From CAXMMR01 sp965198995 (GTDB lineage: Bacteria > Pseudomonadota > Alphaproteobacteria > Acetobacterales > Acetobacteraceae): 64,000 nt of DNA. This document shows, in pieces, positions 46,401-56,328 of the stretch. The stretch spans positions 3,053,155 through 3,117,154 of the forward strand of contig CBDAQG010000002.1 in NCBI GenBank assembly GCA_965198995.1. The letters run 5' to 3'. Under the pieces are notes generated by a model. The model saw nothing but the letters and a program-made list of their open reading frames with translations. It had not been told where the DNA came from and searched no databases. The position numbers and the translations under genes were made by a program. How positions within the stretch are numbered: the first letter of the stretch is position 1; each line of letters opens with the position of its first letter.

Positions 46401-47609
46401 ATGCTGGCGAGCGACACCGCGACCGACGCCCTCGGCCGCGCCACTGCGCTTTACGGTCAGAAAGACTACTCGGGCGCGCTGGCGGTCCTGGACGCGTCGT
46501 TCGACGACGTCGCCCGGCTGTCCGCCCGCTCGGTGCCGTCATTGCAGGACGCCTTCAGGATCCTGATCGCCGGCGGCGATTTTACCCGTGCCGCTCAGCT
46601 TGTTAATCGGGGTTTCCCCTATCTCGCGTGCAACACCGCGTTCGGCAACAACGACGGCATCATCGACAAGCATTCCCAACCGGTGAGCTTCGCCGGCGTC
46701 GACCAGCACGCGCTGTCGCCGTTTCTCAGCCAAGGCGCCAACCTCGGCATCACCCTCCGCGGCGACGGCACGGTGCATTACCATGTCGATGCGCGATCCG
46801 GTGGCGGCGCTGTCGACCTGAAGCGCATTGCGCGCATCCACCACGTGTTCACCAGCTTCGTCGATCGGCACCCGACCGCTTCGGGCCAGATCGTGTTGTG
46901 CATCGGCGACGTCTGCTGGCTTGACGGCCCCGTGCTGTGCGGCTGCTCCTCGCGGCAAGACAGCATCCTGGTGCCGGACCCGATCTATATGGGCACCGAG
47001 GGCTACGGCAGCCTGCAGGCGACCTACGATGCGAACTTCATTCCGTTCGCCGATAGAAAGCCCGTCTTCTTCTGGCGCGGATCAACGACGGGCCACAAGC
47101 GGTCCGAGGCAGCCTGGCGTGAGCTGCCCCGGGCCAGGCTATGCGCGGCTGGACAACGGCACGACGATTGCGACTTCGGCCTCTCATCCTTCGCGCAGTT
47201 CAGAGACCAGGCCTTCAAGGACGAGATCGAGAGCTGCGGCTTCATGAAGGCCGAAGTGCCGATCAAGGACTTCATCGACTATCGATATCACGTCGACATC
47301 GACGGCAACTCCAACTCCTGGCCAGGCCTGTTCGCGAAACTGGCCTGCGGCTCCGCCGTCATCAAGGTCGCCTCGGCGGGCGGCTACAGACAGTGGTTCT
47401 ACGATCGGCTGCGGCCCTACGAGAACTACGTCCCCGTCGCAGCGACGCTCGACGACCTTGACGACGCGCTGGCCTGGATGCGCAGCCACGCGGCAGAGGT
47501 GTCGCGGCTGGCAGCCGGGCGCATGATCTGTCCCGATCGCTCAACTACGCGGCCTCCCTGCACGCCTACTTCTCCGGCATTGAGGCGGCGTTGGCGCGCT
47601 CCCCGGTAG
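46401..47609 (+). CDS. GT90 (CAP10-like) glycosyltransferase, C-terminus apparently frameshifted
   Basis: 402 residues as read. The core YRYHVDIDGNSNSWPGLFAK, ACGSAVIKV and YRQWFYDRLRPYENYVPV is the glycosyl-transferase-90 signature (KDELC/CAP10, fungal and bacterial xylosyl- and glucosyltransferases); a tetratricopeptide-like N-terminal ~80 residues precedes it. GT90 enzymes commonly use UDP-xylose or UDP-glucose, which suits the adjacent UXS. Near 47530 the frame goes bad: the annotated tail is Pro/Arg-rich nonsense, while the frame starting at 47540 reads LNYAASLHAYFSGIEAALAR and stops at 47638, as expected for a native end. A single indel (or sequencing error) explains this. Confidence 0.82.
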   Translation: MLASDTATDALGRATALYGQKDYSGALAVLDASFDDVARLSARSVPSLQDAFRILIAGGDFTRAAQLVNRGFPYLACNTAFGNNDGIIDKHSQPVSFAGVDQHALSPFLSQGANLGITLRGDGTVHYHVDARSGGGAVDLKRIARIHHVFTSFVDRHPTASGQIVLCIGDVCWLDGPVLCGCSSRQDSILVPDPIYMGTEGYGSLQATYDANFIPFADRKPVFFWRGSTTGHKRSEAAWRELPRARLCAAGQRHDDCDFGLSSFAQFRDQAFKDEIESCGFMKAEVPIKDFIDYRYHVDIDGNSNSWPGLFAKLACGSAVIKVASAGGYRQWFYDRLRPYENYVPVAATLDDLDDALAWMRSHAAEVSRLAAGRMICPDRSTTRPPCTPTSPALRRRWRAPR

Positions 47610-47662
47610 AGACCTTCGCCTTTGCACGCGCCGGCTAGCGCCGCCCGCGGTCGCATCGCCGA

Positions 47663-49264
47663 ATGTCGCCGCAAGCGCCGTCAGCCGCGCGCATGACAGC
47701 CCCGCTGACGGTCGCCTTCTGCCTGGAGCGCGACGCGCTCGACCTGATGGCCGAGCAGATCAGGCAGCATGAGGCGCACTGGCCCGTCTGCCTGGTGCAC
47801 GACCTCCCACCCGACGGGCTCGAGCTCGGCTCGCTCGATGCGGCCGACGGCGAGCGCAGGCGCGTCGTGGTGCTGAGCTTCGCGCAAACCTACCAGTGGA
47901 TCGAACACTGGCGCGCCGGATCGCGGCCCATCGAGGCCTGGCTTATCATTCCGAGCGGTGCCGCGCGGCGGCGGCTGACCTCGGCGCGGCCGGCCGCGGA
48001 GGATGACCGGAGCGCCATCGCAGCGCGGCTGCTGCGCTACCTGGCCGAGGCCATCCCGCTCGACAGGTGGCTCGACCTCGACGATCCGCGCTTCGGCGAC
48101 CCGGCCAGCGCAGCGGCTGCGCGCCGGCTCTGCGGGGTCTCCGGGGCGGATGGTCCCGTTGCCAGCGTCACGCGGTTGCCGACGTCGCGCGCGGCACGCT
48201 TGCGGGGCGATGCGCGGGGTGGCGACCGGCCGGAGCAATCGCCGGAGCTGTCGCTGTCGCTTGGCTCGACGTACCGCACCACCAAGGGCGAGGCCGGACT
48301 GTCTCTGCTGGAGGCCGGCTGGTCGCATGCCGAGGCGTCGCATGTCTGGTCGAACGGGCAACAAGCCTCGATCGTGCTGCCGATCGACCTGGGCGAGGCC
48401 ACGGCCCAATGCAGGCTGACGGGCTTTCATATCGGTCGGCCGTTCAGGATCCAGGCGCTCGTGAACGGTCAGCCCGTGCTCCGCCGCAACTACGACGCTC
48501 AAGGCTCGAAGACCTTCGACGTGCGGATCCCGCTGCCGATCCCGGGCCGCAGCGCTGGGCCGCAGCCGTGCCGGATCGAGCTGTGCTTTTCCCAGACCTG
48601 GTCGCCAAGCCGGCTCTACGCCAACAGCAATGATCGGCGTGAGCTGGCGATCGCGCTGTCGGCCGTCAGCATCGAAGCACTGGCGGAGCGCGACGCCGCC
48701 ATGCTCGACATTGTCGGCGGGCTGCACGCCGCCGGCCTCGGCAGGCTCGCCGCCAACGTCATGGCGCCGCCGACGCCGTCCTGCGGCTTGGCCGACATCG
48801 CGCCCTCGGACCTCGTCGAGGCCGGGCGCGGCTCGCCGTTGATCGTCCTGATCGACCTCCCCGAGCCCGGCCCTGTGCTGGCGGCGCTGCACGCCGTGCT
48901 CGGCGCCGACCCGAGCTGCGTCTATCTCGTCTGCCTCGGCGCGGACGAGCAGCCGCGCCCCGAACCCGTGCCCGGCGACGGCTCGGTCTGCTTCGCCGAT
49001 GGCTGGGACCGCATCGTCGGGGCGCTGCGCTTTATCGAGCGCGCTCCCGACATCCTGGTCGTTGCGGATGTGGGACGGGCGATCGAGGTCTGCGGCCTTC
49101 TCGCGCCGGCCCTCGCCATGAGCGCGCCCGTCTCGACGATGATCGTCACCAGCGGCGATGCCGGGGAGATCAGGCGGCACCAGAAGTTCCTGTCGGCGAA
49201 CATGGAGACGATCACGGTCCACGACACGTGCACCGTCCTGCGCGCGCACCGGCAGGTCCTGTGA
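47663..49264 (+). CDS. Polysaccharide-locus protein carrying the beta-rich module; function unknown
   Basis: 533 residues, no signal or membrane helix. The N-terminal ~170 residues are not recognised (VAFCLERDALDLMAEQIRQH). Residues ~195-335 contain GWSHAEASHVWSNGQQASI and SNDRRELAIALSAVSIE, matching the start and end of the modules in the 1889-residue protein. The C-terminal ~180 residues look Rossmann-like (IVLIDLPEPGPVLAALHAVL, DILVVADVGRAIEVCG) and may be a degenerate glycosyltransferase. It overlaps the next GT90 gene as GTGA, so it likely works with it. ATGs at 47663 and 47693 are both possible. Confidence 0.7.
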   Translation: MSPQAPSAARMTAPLTVAFCLERDALDLMAEQIRQHEAHWPVCLVHDLPPDGLELGSLDAADGERRRVVVLSFAQTYQWIEHWRAGSRPIEAWLIIPSGAARRRLTSARPAAEDDRSAIAARLLRYLAEAIPLDRWLDLDDPRFGDPASAAAARRLCGVSGADGPVASVTRLPTSRAARLRGDARGGDRPEQSPELSLSLGSTYRTTKGEAGLSLLEAGWSHAEASHVWSNGQQASIVLPIDLGEATAQCRLTGFHIGRPFRIQALVNGQPVLRRNYDAQGSKTFDVRIPLPIPGRSAGPQPCRIELCFSQTWSPSRLYANSNDRRELAIALSAVSIEALAERDAAMLDIVGGLHAAGLGRLAANVMAPPTPSCGLADIAPSDLVEAGRGSPLIVLIDLPEPGPVLAALHAVLGADPSCVYLVCLGADEQPRPEPVPGDGSVCFADGWDRIVGALRFIERAPDILVVADVGRAIEVCGLLAPALAMSAPVSTMIVTSGDAGEIRRHQKFLSANMETITVHDTCTVLRAHRQVL

Positions 49265-50193
49265 AGGTCTGGCTACCGGGCCACGGCCTCATGATCGCGA
49301 TCCGCATCAGGTCGGGCCGTGTGTGCTACGGCATGGCCGGCTGGGGTCTGCAGGCCGCGCGCGGCTTGCCGACGATCGAGATCCTGCGCGACTTCGTGCG
49401 CGCCGACCCGGTCGGCGGCCTGCCGGACGGCGTATGCCTGTTCCAGTATGGCGATTACGCCGAACAGGCCACGCGCTCGGTCGCCTACTGCCGACGGTTG
49501 CTGCCCGATCAGATGATCACGCTCGTTCCGGATCCGTATTTTTTCCAGAGTGACGGCTATGCGCGCATCAGGCAGGTGGTGCTGCAGAACACCCTGCCGC
49601 CCTGGTCGGACCGGTCCTCGAAGGTGTTCTGGCGCGGCAACCCGACCTTCAACTACGTGGGCGACGACGGCGCGAACGTCAGCGCCTTCGACCAGGTGCC
49701 AAGGATTGCGATGTGCCGGCGGCTCAAGACCAATCCGCACGCCGATGCCGGGCTCAGCGGAATCTGGGGTCAGCCGCGCTTCGGCGAGTCGATGCTCGAT
49801 TACCTGCGGAGCGAGCAGTTGCTGCGCGGCAAGGTCGACATGCTGGCCGAGGCGGCGCGCTACAAGGTCTCGCTGGACATCGACGGCGTCGCCAGCGCCT
49901 GGGGCTTTTACGAGAAGCTGCTGCTCGGCATGTGCGTGATCAAGCTCGACAGCCCCTACGAGCAGTGGTTCTACGATCGCCTCAAACCGTGGACGCACTA
50001 CGTGCCGGCGGCGGCGGATCTGACCGATCTGGACGAGAAGATCGACTGGTGCCTGGCGCATGACGACGCCGCGCACGAGATCGCCCGGCAAGGCCAGGCG
50101 CTGGCGCTCGAGCACACGCTGGCGAGCGCGCGCCGCCTGACGATCCAGGCCATCATCGACAACACGTCCGACGACCAAGGCGTGCGGGCCTAG
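49261..50193 (+). CDS. GT90-like glycosyltransferase, shorter paralogue
   Basis: 310 residues. YKVSLDIDGVASAWGFYEKL, GMCVIKLDSPYEQWFYDRLK and PWTHYVPAAADLTDLDEKID parallel the GT90 core of the gene at 46.4 kb, though DGNSNSWPG is replaced by DGVASAWGF, so donor or acceptor preference may differ. VFWRGNPTFNY matches the FFWRGSTT segment of its paralogue. The GTG start at 49261 overlaps the preceding stop (GTGA). It probably adds a sugar to the same glycan. Confidence 0.82.
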   Translation: MKVWLPGHGLMIAIRIRSGRVCYGMAGWGLQAARGLPTIEILRDFVRADPVGGLPDGVCLFQYGDYAEQATRSVAYCRRLLPDQMITLVPDPYFFQSDGYARIRQVVLQNTLPPWSDRSSKVFWRGNPTFNYVGDDGANVSAFDQVPRIAMCRRLKTNPHADAGLSGIWGQPRFGESMLDYLRSEQLLRGKVDMLAEAARYKVSLDIDGVASAWGFYEKLLLGMCVIKLDSPYEQWFYDRLKPWTHYVPAAADLTDLDEKIDWCLAHDDAAHEIARQGQALALEHTLASARRLTIQAIIDNTSDDQGVRA

Positions 50194-50297
50194 CCACACC
50201 CCGCCAGAGGTCGCGCGCCCAAGCCGCCGGTCAGCGGCCGGCGTTAACCGATCGTTAGGCCGGCTCTGCGATCCTGCTCATCGAGCGGGAGCCCGAT

Positions 50298-50666
50298 GTG
50301 CGAAATTACACGATCGATGTCGAGTTCGTAGGGTTCGTCGCCGCCTGTCTGCTGGGCGTGCCGCTGGTGCCGTTCGCGCCGCCGATGCTGGGTCTGTGGT
50401 GCTTCAGCCTGGCCTCGCGCGGCCACCTCCCGGTCGCCGGCGCGCGACAGGCGCGGGTGCCGCTCATCGTCTTCGCCGTGCTGTCCCTGCTGGGCGAGCT
50501 GTGCTGGGGCCATGGCGGCATCACCGATTACGGCGACGTCTGGTTCGACAACCTGTTCGCCGGCCTCATCGTCCCCGCCAGCGTCGTCGGCCTGGCGACA
50601 TTGCTGGTCTGGTTCGCGCGCGACGCAGCGGCGTTCGCCTACCGCCACCGCCATTCGGGTGAGTGA
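50298..50666 (+). CDS. Small membrane protein of unknown function
   Basis: 122 residues with three to four hydrophobic segments (FVGFVAACLLGVPLVPFAPP, VPLIVFAVLSLLGELCWG, LFAGLIVPASVVGLATLLVW) and a charged end. The GTG at 50298 follows CGGGAG. I do not recognise a family. It ends 15 bases from the convergent dihydroxyacetone-kinase gene and follows the polysaccharide block, so a role at the membrane in that block is possible but unproven. Confidence 0.55.
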   Translation: MRNYTIDVEFVGFVAACLLGVPLVPFAPPMLGLWCFSLASRGHLPVAGARQARVPLIVFAVLSLLGELCWGHGGITDYGDVWFDNLFAGLIVPASVVGLATLLVWFARDAAAFAYRHRHSGE

Positions 50667-50681
50667 CGGCCGGCGCTTGGG

Positions 50682-52370
50682 TCACGCGGCGCCCGCCCGC
50701 GCGAGGGCCTGGCACAATCGCGCGAACGCCACGGCGCCCGGGTCCGGCGTGCCCAGCAGGCTGTCCGCCGCGAGGTAGCTCGAGCGGCCGGAGCGGGTGG
50801 CGCCCACCCCGGCGGTGCCGTCGGCGCCGCGCGTCGCCGCCTCGGCCAGCCCCGGCAGGCCGCCGCCCCGGTCCAGCGCCGCGACGGCCGGCGCCATCGC
50901 ATCGATCATCGTGCGCTCGCCCTCGACGGCGCCGCCATAGAAGCTGACCCGCTCGAGCCCATGGCCGAGCGCGGCCGGCCAGCCCGCCCCCGCCCGCAGC
51001 GAGGCGCCGGTGGCGGCGAGCAGGATCGACACCAGCACGCCGCTCGAGCCGCCGCTGACCTCGCCGATGCGCCGGCCCATGGCGCTCAGCGTGTCGCCCC
51101 AGCTCGCCAGCACCAGCCAATCAAGCTCACCGGCGAGTGCCCGCGCCGCGCCGGCGATCGTGGTGCCGGTGTCGCCGTCACCAACCGTCGCGTCGAGCCG
51201 GTTGAGCTCGTCCTCGGCGTCGATCAGCGCCCTCAAGGCCGCCTGCACCCAGGCCCGGTCCGCCGCCGTCCCGGGCTGCGTCGGCGGCATCGCCGCTCTG
51301 GGCAGCGTCGGCGGCATCGCCGCTGCGGGCGTCGGCGGTATCGCCGCTGCGGGCGGCACGGCGGCGACGCGCTCGGACGTGGCAGGCCGGACGGCCGGCG
51401 GCCAGGCGCTCGCCTCGACAGGGGCCAGCAGCGCTGCCCGCCGCTCGTCGTCCAGCGGCAGCACCGACAGCGAAAACCCCTTCATGTCGAGCGCCGTCAT
51501 CAGCGGCATCGGCCCGACCAGCAGCTCCACCCGGCGCGCCTGCGCGCTCTCCAGCACCGCCTTGCCCACCACCCCCATCTCCAGCGCCGGCACGCCGCCG
51601 AGGTTGTTGACGAGCAGCGCCAAGGGCGCGTCGCCGGCATGATCCGGCAGCAGCCGCGCGAGCATCATCTCGACGACCTCGTCGACGCGGCCGAGGGCGA
51701 TGCGCTCCACCCCCGGCTCACCGTGGATGCCGAGGCCGATCTCCGCCTGCCCGTCGGCGATTCGCGCCTCGGCCGGACGGCCGGGAATGGTGCAGCCGGT
51801 GAGCGCGATGCCGAGCGAGCGGGTCGCCCGCGCCGCCGCCGCCGCCGCCGCCGCGACCGCCGCCAAATCGTCGCCGCGCTCGGCCGCGTGGCCGGCGACC
51901 TTGTGCACGAACAGGGTGCCGGCAATGCCGCGCGGCTGCGCCAGCTCCGGCAGCGCCACGTCGTCGGCCACGATCACCATCTCGACCGCGTGGCCGAGGC
52001 CGCGCGCCCGCTCCGCCGCCAGGCCGAAATTGAGCCGGTCGCCGGTGTAGTTCTTCACGATCAGCAGCACGCCGGCCGGCCCGGCGACGGCCAGGATCGC
52101 GGCCAGCACCGCCTCGCTGCCCGGCGAGGCGAACACGTCGCCGCAGACCGCCGCCGTCAGCATGCCCCGGCCGACGAAGCCGACATGCGCCGGCTCGTGC
52201 CCGGCGCCGCCACCCGAGATGATCGCGACCTTGGCGCGGTCGAAGGTGGACCGCAGCACGATGCGGGCGTCCCGCTCGTCCAGGCGCGCCAGCCGCCCGC
52301 CCGCGGCGAGCACCGCGCCGTCGAGCGCGTCCGACACCAGGCGCGCGCGATCGTTCACGAAGTGGCTCAC
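50682..52370 (-). CDS. Dihydroxyacetone-kinase-family protein, fused DhaK-DhaL
   Basis: 562 residues. DhaK part (1-330): AIISGGGAGHEPAHVGFVG, FASPGSEAVLAAI, VKNYTGDRLNFGLAAE, and the substrate-binding His in GLGIHGEPGVE. A Pro/Ala-rich linker (~335-375) is encoded by 24-27 base tandem units. DhaL part (~385-562): LNRLDATVGDGDTGTTIAGA with the Asp ladder that binds ATP-Mg, and GGSSGVLVSILL. Fused enzymes are ATP-dependent and phosphorylate dihydroxyacetone or C4 ketoses such as erythrulose. Minus strand, facing away from the aldo-keto reductase gene with a repeat copy between. A second fused paralogue ends the window. Confidence 0.88.
   Translation of the reverse strand: MSHFVNDRARLVSDALDGAVLAAGGRLARLDERDARIVLRSTFDRAKVAIISGGGAGHEPAHVGFVGRGMLTAAVCGDVFASPGSEAVLAAILAVAGPAGVLLIVKNYTGDRLNFGLAAERARGLGHAVEMVIVADDVALPELAQPRGIAGTLFVHKVAGHAAERGDDLAAVAAAAAAAARATRSLGIALTGCTIPGRPAEARIADGQAEIGLGIHGEPGVERIALGRVDEVVEMMLARLLPDHAGDAPLALLVNNLGGVPALEMGVVGKAVLESAQARRVELLVGPMPLMTALDMKGFSLSVLPLDDERRAALLAPVEASAWPPAVRPATSERVAAVPPAAAIPPTPAAAMPPTLPRAAMPPTQPGTAADRAWVQAALRALIDAEDELNRLDATVGDGDTGTTIAGAARALAGELDWLVLASWGDTLSAMGRRIGEVSGGSSGVLVSILLAATGASLRAGAGWPAALGHGLERVSFYGGAVEGERTMIDAMAPAVAALDRGGGLPGLAEAATRGADGTAGVGATRSGRSSYLAADSLLGTPDPGAVAFARLCQALARAGAA
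51281..51355. repeat. In-frame tandem repeat in the DhaK-DhaL linker
   Basis: Three units beginning TCGGCGG[CT]ATCGCCGCT, of 27, 24 and 24 bases, encoding the Pro-Pro-Thr/Ala-rich interdomain linker on the minus strand. Lengths are multiples of three. Confidence 0.75.
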
Positions 52371-52450
52371 ACGGACCCTCCCTCTTTCGGCGTTTCGGAT
52401 CCCGGTCTATCGCCGCGGCGTTGAGCCTGCCAATCCGCATGAAGGCTCAA

Positions 52451-52643
52451 CGAAGGCGAGGGCTCTGCCCTGCGACCCGTCACGCGCAACGTGCAGTCGC
52501 ACGACGGGGCCTGAAGCCCCAGATTCCCATCCATGGCCGCGCCGCTCGCAGTCAGACTGCCTGGTCCACAGTTCCTTAAGTAGATGTTTCCAAAGCCTAG
52601 GCTTTGGTGGGGTCAAGGGGCAAAGCCCCTTGCCTTCTCTTCA
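52451..52643 (+). repeat. Intergenic palindromic repeat, hybrid copy
   Basis: Head GAAGGCGAGGGCTCTGCCCT and a CACGCGCAACGTGCAGTCGC dyad as in the copies at 36.7 and 53.7 kb, joined to the TTTCCAAAGCCTAGGCTTTG and CAAGGGGCAAAGCCCCTTG tail of the 39.2 kb subfamily. It ends 16 bases before the aldo-keto reductase start. Confidence 0.8.
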
Positions 52644-52659
52644 AACGCAGGAGCCCGCC

Positions 52660-53688
<1,029 letters not shown>

Positions 53689-53692
53689 CGGA

Positions 53693-53980
53693 GGAAGGCC
53701 AGGAGCTCTGCTCCTGGACCTCGTCACGCGCCAGCGTGCATTCGCACGACGGGGGCGGCGCCCCCAGACCCGCATCCGTTGGAGTTTAGACGGGCGCTTT
53801 CTCGCTTGGCGAAGCCATGCAATCCCGCCTCCCACGGCACCGACCTCGCTCTGGAGTCGCGGATCAGAGATGGATTTTAAAGGCTCCGCCTTTAATGGGG
53901 TCAGGGGCGGAGTGAGCTGAAGGTTCCGACTGCGCGAAGCGCCGTTGGAAAGGCTCACGGAGGGGAAGCCCCTGGCCTTG
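53693..53980 (+). repeat. Intergenic palindromic repeat, full modular copy
   Basis: GGAGGAAGGCCAGGAGCTCTGC, GGGGGCGGCGCCCCC, AGACCCGCATCC, the conserved CTTGGCGAAGCCA, ATGGATTTTAAAGGCTCCGC, GGAGTGAGC and tail GAAGCCCCTGGCCTTGCC, ending at the SorC-family gene's stop codon. It separates two convergent genes. Confidence 0.85.
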
Positions 53981-53983
53981 CCT

Positions 53984-54979
53984 TTACGTCGCCGGCTTGG
54001 TCGCCTCATCAAGGCGCAGGATGGTGTGCGCGTTGGTGAACGACGTCGCCAGCGTGTTGATCGCCCCGGTGCGCAGCGCCCCGAGGATCGCGGCGGCTTT
54101 GGTGTTTTCGGAGGCGATGGCGATCACGTCGGGAATGCGGCCGAGGTCTTCGCGGGTGAGGCCGATGACCCGGCCTTGCATGCCGGTGTTGGCGGGCCGG
54201 CCGTGGATGTCGATGAAGTCGTAGCCCATGGTGTCGCCGATGGTGCCGGAGAGGCGCGCCTCGGCGATCTCCTGGGGCGAGAACCAGCCCATGCGGACCA
54301 TGTTGCTGTCCTCGGAGAGGTCGCCGATGCCGATCAGCGCGATGTCGGCCCGCCGCGCCCGGTCGAGCGTCATCTTGACGGTGATGTTGCGGTAGAGCTC
54401 GGCCCGGGCTTCGGCGTTGATAACCAGCGCCGGCGCATACAGGGTTTCGCTCTCGCCGCCGAAGCGGGCGGCGAGCCGGCGGCAGATGTGGTCCGGGTTC
54501 ATGTATTCGCCGGCGCGCACGGAGCCGCCGATGGCGCAGACGAAGGTGACGCCGGTGCGGGGCGGCATGGCGAGCGCGTCGGCGACCGCGGCGACGTTGC
54601 GCCCCATGCCGACGGCGACCACCGAGCCGTTGGTCAGCGACTTCTCCAGGTGGCCGCCGACCATGCGCGCGACGGCGTTGCGCTGCGCGTCCGGATGGCG
54701 GTGGTCGACCGAGACCAGCAGCCGGTTGATGCCGAAGCGGCCGATGAACTCGCGCTCGAGCTCGGCGCCGACGGAGGCGGGCTGGTGCACCCGGATCTCG
54801 ACCAGCCCCTCGTCGCGGGCGCGGCGCAGCAGGCGGCTGATCTTGGCCCGCGACATCGCGAAGCGCTGCGCCAGCGTCTCCTGGGTCACGTCCTCGTAGT
54901 AGTAGAGGGTGGCGATCTCGATCAGCGTCTCAGCCCGTATTTCGGCGCGTTCGGCTGGCCTGTGGTCGATGGTCTGCAT
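53984..54979 (-). CDS. SorC/DeoR-type sugar-binding transcriptional regulator (EryD-like)
   Basis: 331 residues. N-terminal HTH: TQETLAQRFAMSRAKISRLL near residue 35. The remaining ~270 residues are the SorC sugar-phosphate-binding domain: GSVVAVGMGRNVAAVADAL, ALIGIGDLSEDSNMVRMG, GDTMGYDFIDIHG, and IAIASENTKAAAILGALRTG. Such proteins are released from DNA by phosphorylated polyols or sugars; EryD of the erythritol pathway belongs here. The ATG at 54979 is taken because the HTH begins ~30 residues later. Divergent from the dhaK-dhaL-dehydrogenase-transporter operon, which it probably controls. Confidence 0.88.
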   Translation of the reverse strand: MQTIDHRPAERAEIRAETLIEIATLYYYEDVTQETLAQRFAMSRAKISRLLRRARDEGLVEIRVHQPASVGAELEREFIGRFGINRLLVSVDHRHPDAQRNAVARMVGGHLEKSLTNGSVVAVGMGRNVAAVADALAMPPRTGVTFVCAIGGSVRAGEYMNPDHICRRLAARFGGESETLYAPALVINAEARAELYRNITVKMTLDRARRADIALIGIGDLSEDSNMVRMGWFSPQEIAEARLSGTIGDTMGYDFIDIHGRPANTGMQGRVIGLTREDLGRIPDVIAIASENTKAAAILGALRTGAINTLATSFTNAHTILRLDEATKPAT

Positions 54980-55319
54980 GGGTCGGTTTACTTCGTTGGC
55001 TGGTGGGGTGTTCTGCCGTCGTCCTGAGGAACCGCATATTGCAGCGCACAAACGACATGCCTCTGAACAAATTCTCATCCGTGCCTGGGCAGATGTAAAG
55101 ATGATCGGGGCTCAGCATCCCAAAATTCCCTATTTGCCGGCTGGTTGCTTGGCGCAGGGCGTGAAAGTCCAGGAGCGATTGATCAGGGCCTTGACGATTG
55201 TGCAGCCCGTGGAGCATGGTGCGGCCGCTCGTCGGGCGCGTCACGCGCCGGCCAGACGAGCAGGCGACGTCAATCCGGACCCAAGATCCGGACGGTCCAG
55301 CGAGGAGGGACGCAGCCGC
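54980..55319. promoter_or_regulatory. Divergent promoter region between regulator and kinase operon
   Basis: 340 bases without a gene, AT-richer near 55040-55135. TGAACAAATTCTCA at about 55062-55075 is an imperfect TGA-N8-TCA dyad of the size SorC-family proteins bind, and is the best operator candidate. GAGGAGGGAC at ~55303-55312 is the ribosome site of dhaK. No -35/-10 pair is certain. Confidence 0.4.
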
Positions 55320-56321
55320 ATGAACCGCGTGATCAACGATCCGAACGAGGTCACCGAGGACAGCCTCGTCGGCGTCCTGGCCGCCCATCCGGACCTGCTC
55401 GCCGCCACCGACCATCCGCGCGTGCTGCGCGCCGCCCAGCGGCCGGCGAGCCCCCGCGTCGGCGTCGTGACCGGCGGCGGCTCGGGCCATGAGCCGGCGT
55501 TCCTCGGCTACGTCGGCCCCGGCCTGGTCGATGCGGTCGCCGTCGGCGAGGTGTTCGCCTCGCCCACCGCGAAGAGCTTCCATGCGGCGTTCCGCGAGGC
55601 CGACCAGGGCCAGGGCGTCGCCTGCCTCTACGGCAACTATGCTGGCGACAACATGAACGTGAAGATGGCGGCCAAGCTCGCTGCCAAGGATGGCGTGCGG
55701 GTCGAGACCGTGATCGCCAATGACGACGTCGCCTCCGCCCTGCCCGGGGAGGCCGGCAAGCGGCGCGGCGTCGCCGGCGAGATCCTGATGTGGAAGGCGG
55801 GCGGCGCCCGGGCGGCGGAGGGCGCGGACCTCGAGGGCGTGATCGCCGCGGCGCAGACGGCGATCGACAACACCCGCTCGATCGGCATCGGGCTGTCGGC
55901 CTGCACCATCCCGGCCAACGGCAAGCCCAACTTCACCATCGAGGCCGGCACCATGGAGGTCGGCATCGGACACCATGGCGAGCATGGCGTCGCCGTGCTG
56001 CCGGTGGCGCCGGCCCGCGAGATGGCGGCAATCATGCTGGAGCGGATCCTCGCCGACCTGCCGTTCGGGGGCGAGGACGTCGCCGTGCTGGTCTCCGGCC
56101 TCGGCGCCACGCCGTTGATGGAGCTCTACGTGCTCTACGGCCACATCGACGCGATGCTACGGGCGCGCAACGTCACGCCGCGCCACCGCTTCGTCGGCAA
56201 CTACTTCACCTCGCTGGAGATGATGGGCGTCTCGGTGACCCTGACGCGGCTCAACGGCGAGCTCGACCGGCTGCTGCGGGCGCCGGCGCGCTCGATCGGC
56301 CTCACGGTCGCCGGCGGCTGA
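55320..56321 (+). CDS. Dihydroxyacetone-kinase-like subunit DhaK
   Basis: 333 residues, stand-alone DhaK. VGVVTGGGSGHEPAFLGYVG, VFASPTAKSFHAAFREA, LYGNYAGDNMNVKMAAKLA, VIANDDVASA and GIGHHGEHGVAV; the last holds the His that forms the covalent hemiaminal with ketose substrates. The start at 55320 has GGAGGG upstream. The dhaL gene follows 7 bases later, so they make a two-subunit kinase; no DhaM (PTS) gene is present, which favours direct ATP use. Context with SorC regulator and polyol dehydrogenase suggests erythrulose or a related ketose rather than dihydroxyacetone. Confidence 0.9.
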   Translation: MNRVINDPNEVTEDSLVGVLAAHPDLLAATDHPRVLRAAQRPASPRVGVVTGGGSGHEPAFLGYVGPGLVDAVAVGEVFASPTAKSFHAAFREADQGQGVACLYGNYAGDNMNVKMAAKLAAKDGVRVETVIANDDVASALPGEAGKRRGVAGEILMWKAGGARAAEGADLEGVIAAAQTAIDNTRSIGIGLSACTIPANGKPNFTIEAGTMEVGIGHHGEHGVAVLPVAPAREMAAIMLERILADLPFGGEDVAVLVSGLGATPLMELYVLYGHIDAMLRARNVTPRHRFVGNYFTSLEMMGVSVTLTRLNGELDRLLRAPARSIGLTVAGG

Positions 56322-56328
56322 CCCAGCG

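Noticed and set aside
43754..46444. 896-residue minus-strand ORF
   Set aside because: Spans the end of the glycosyltransferase gene and the whole UXS gene in antisense; no motif and biased composition.
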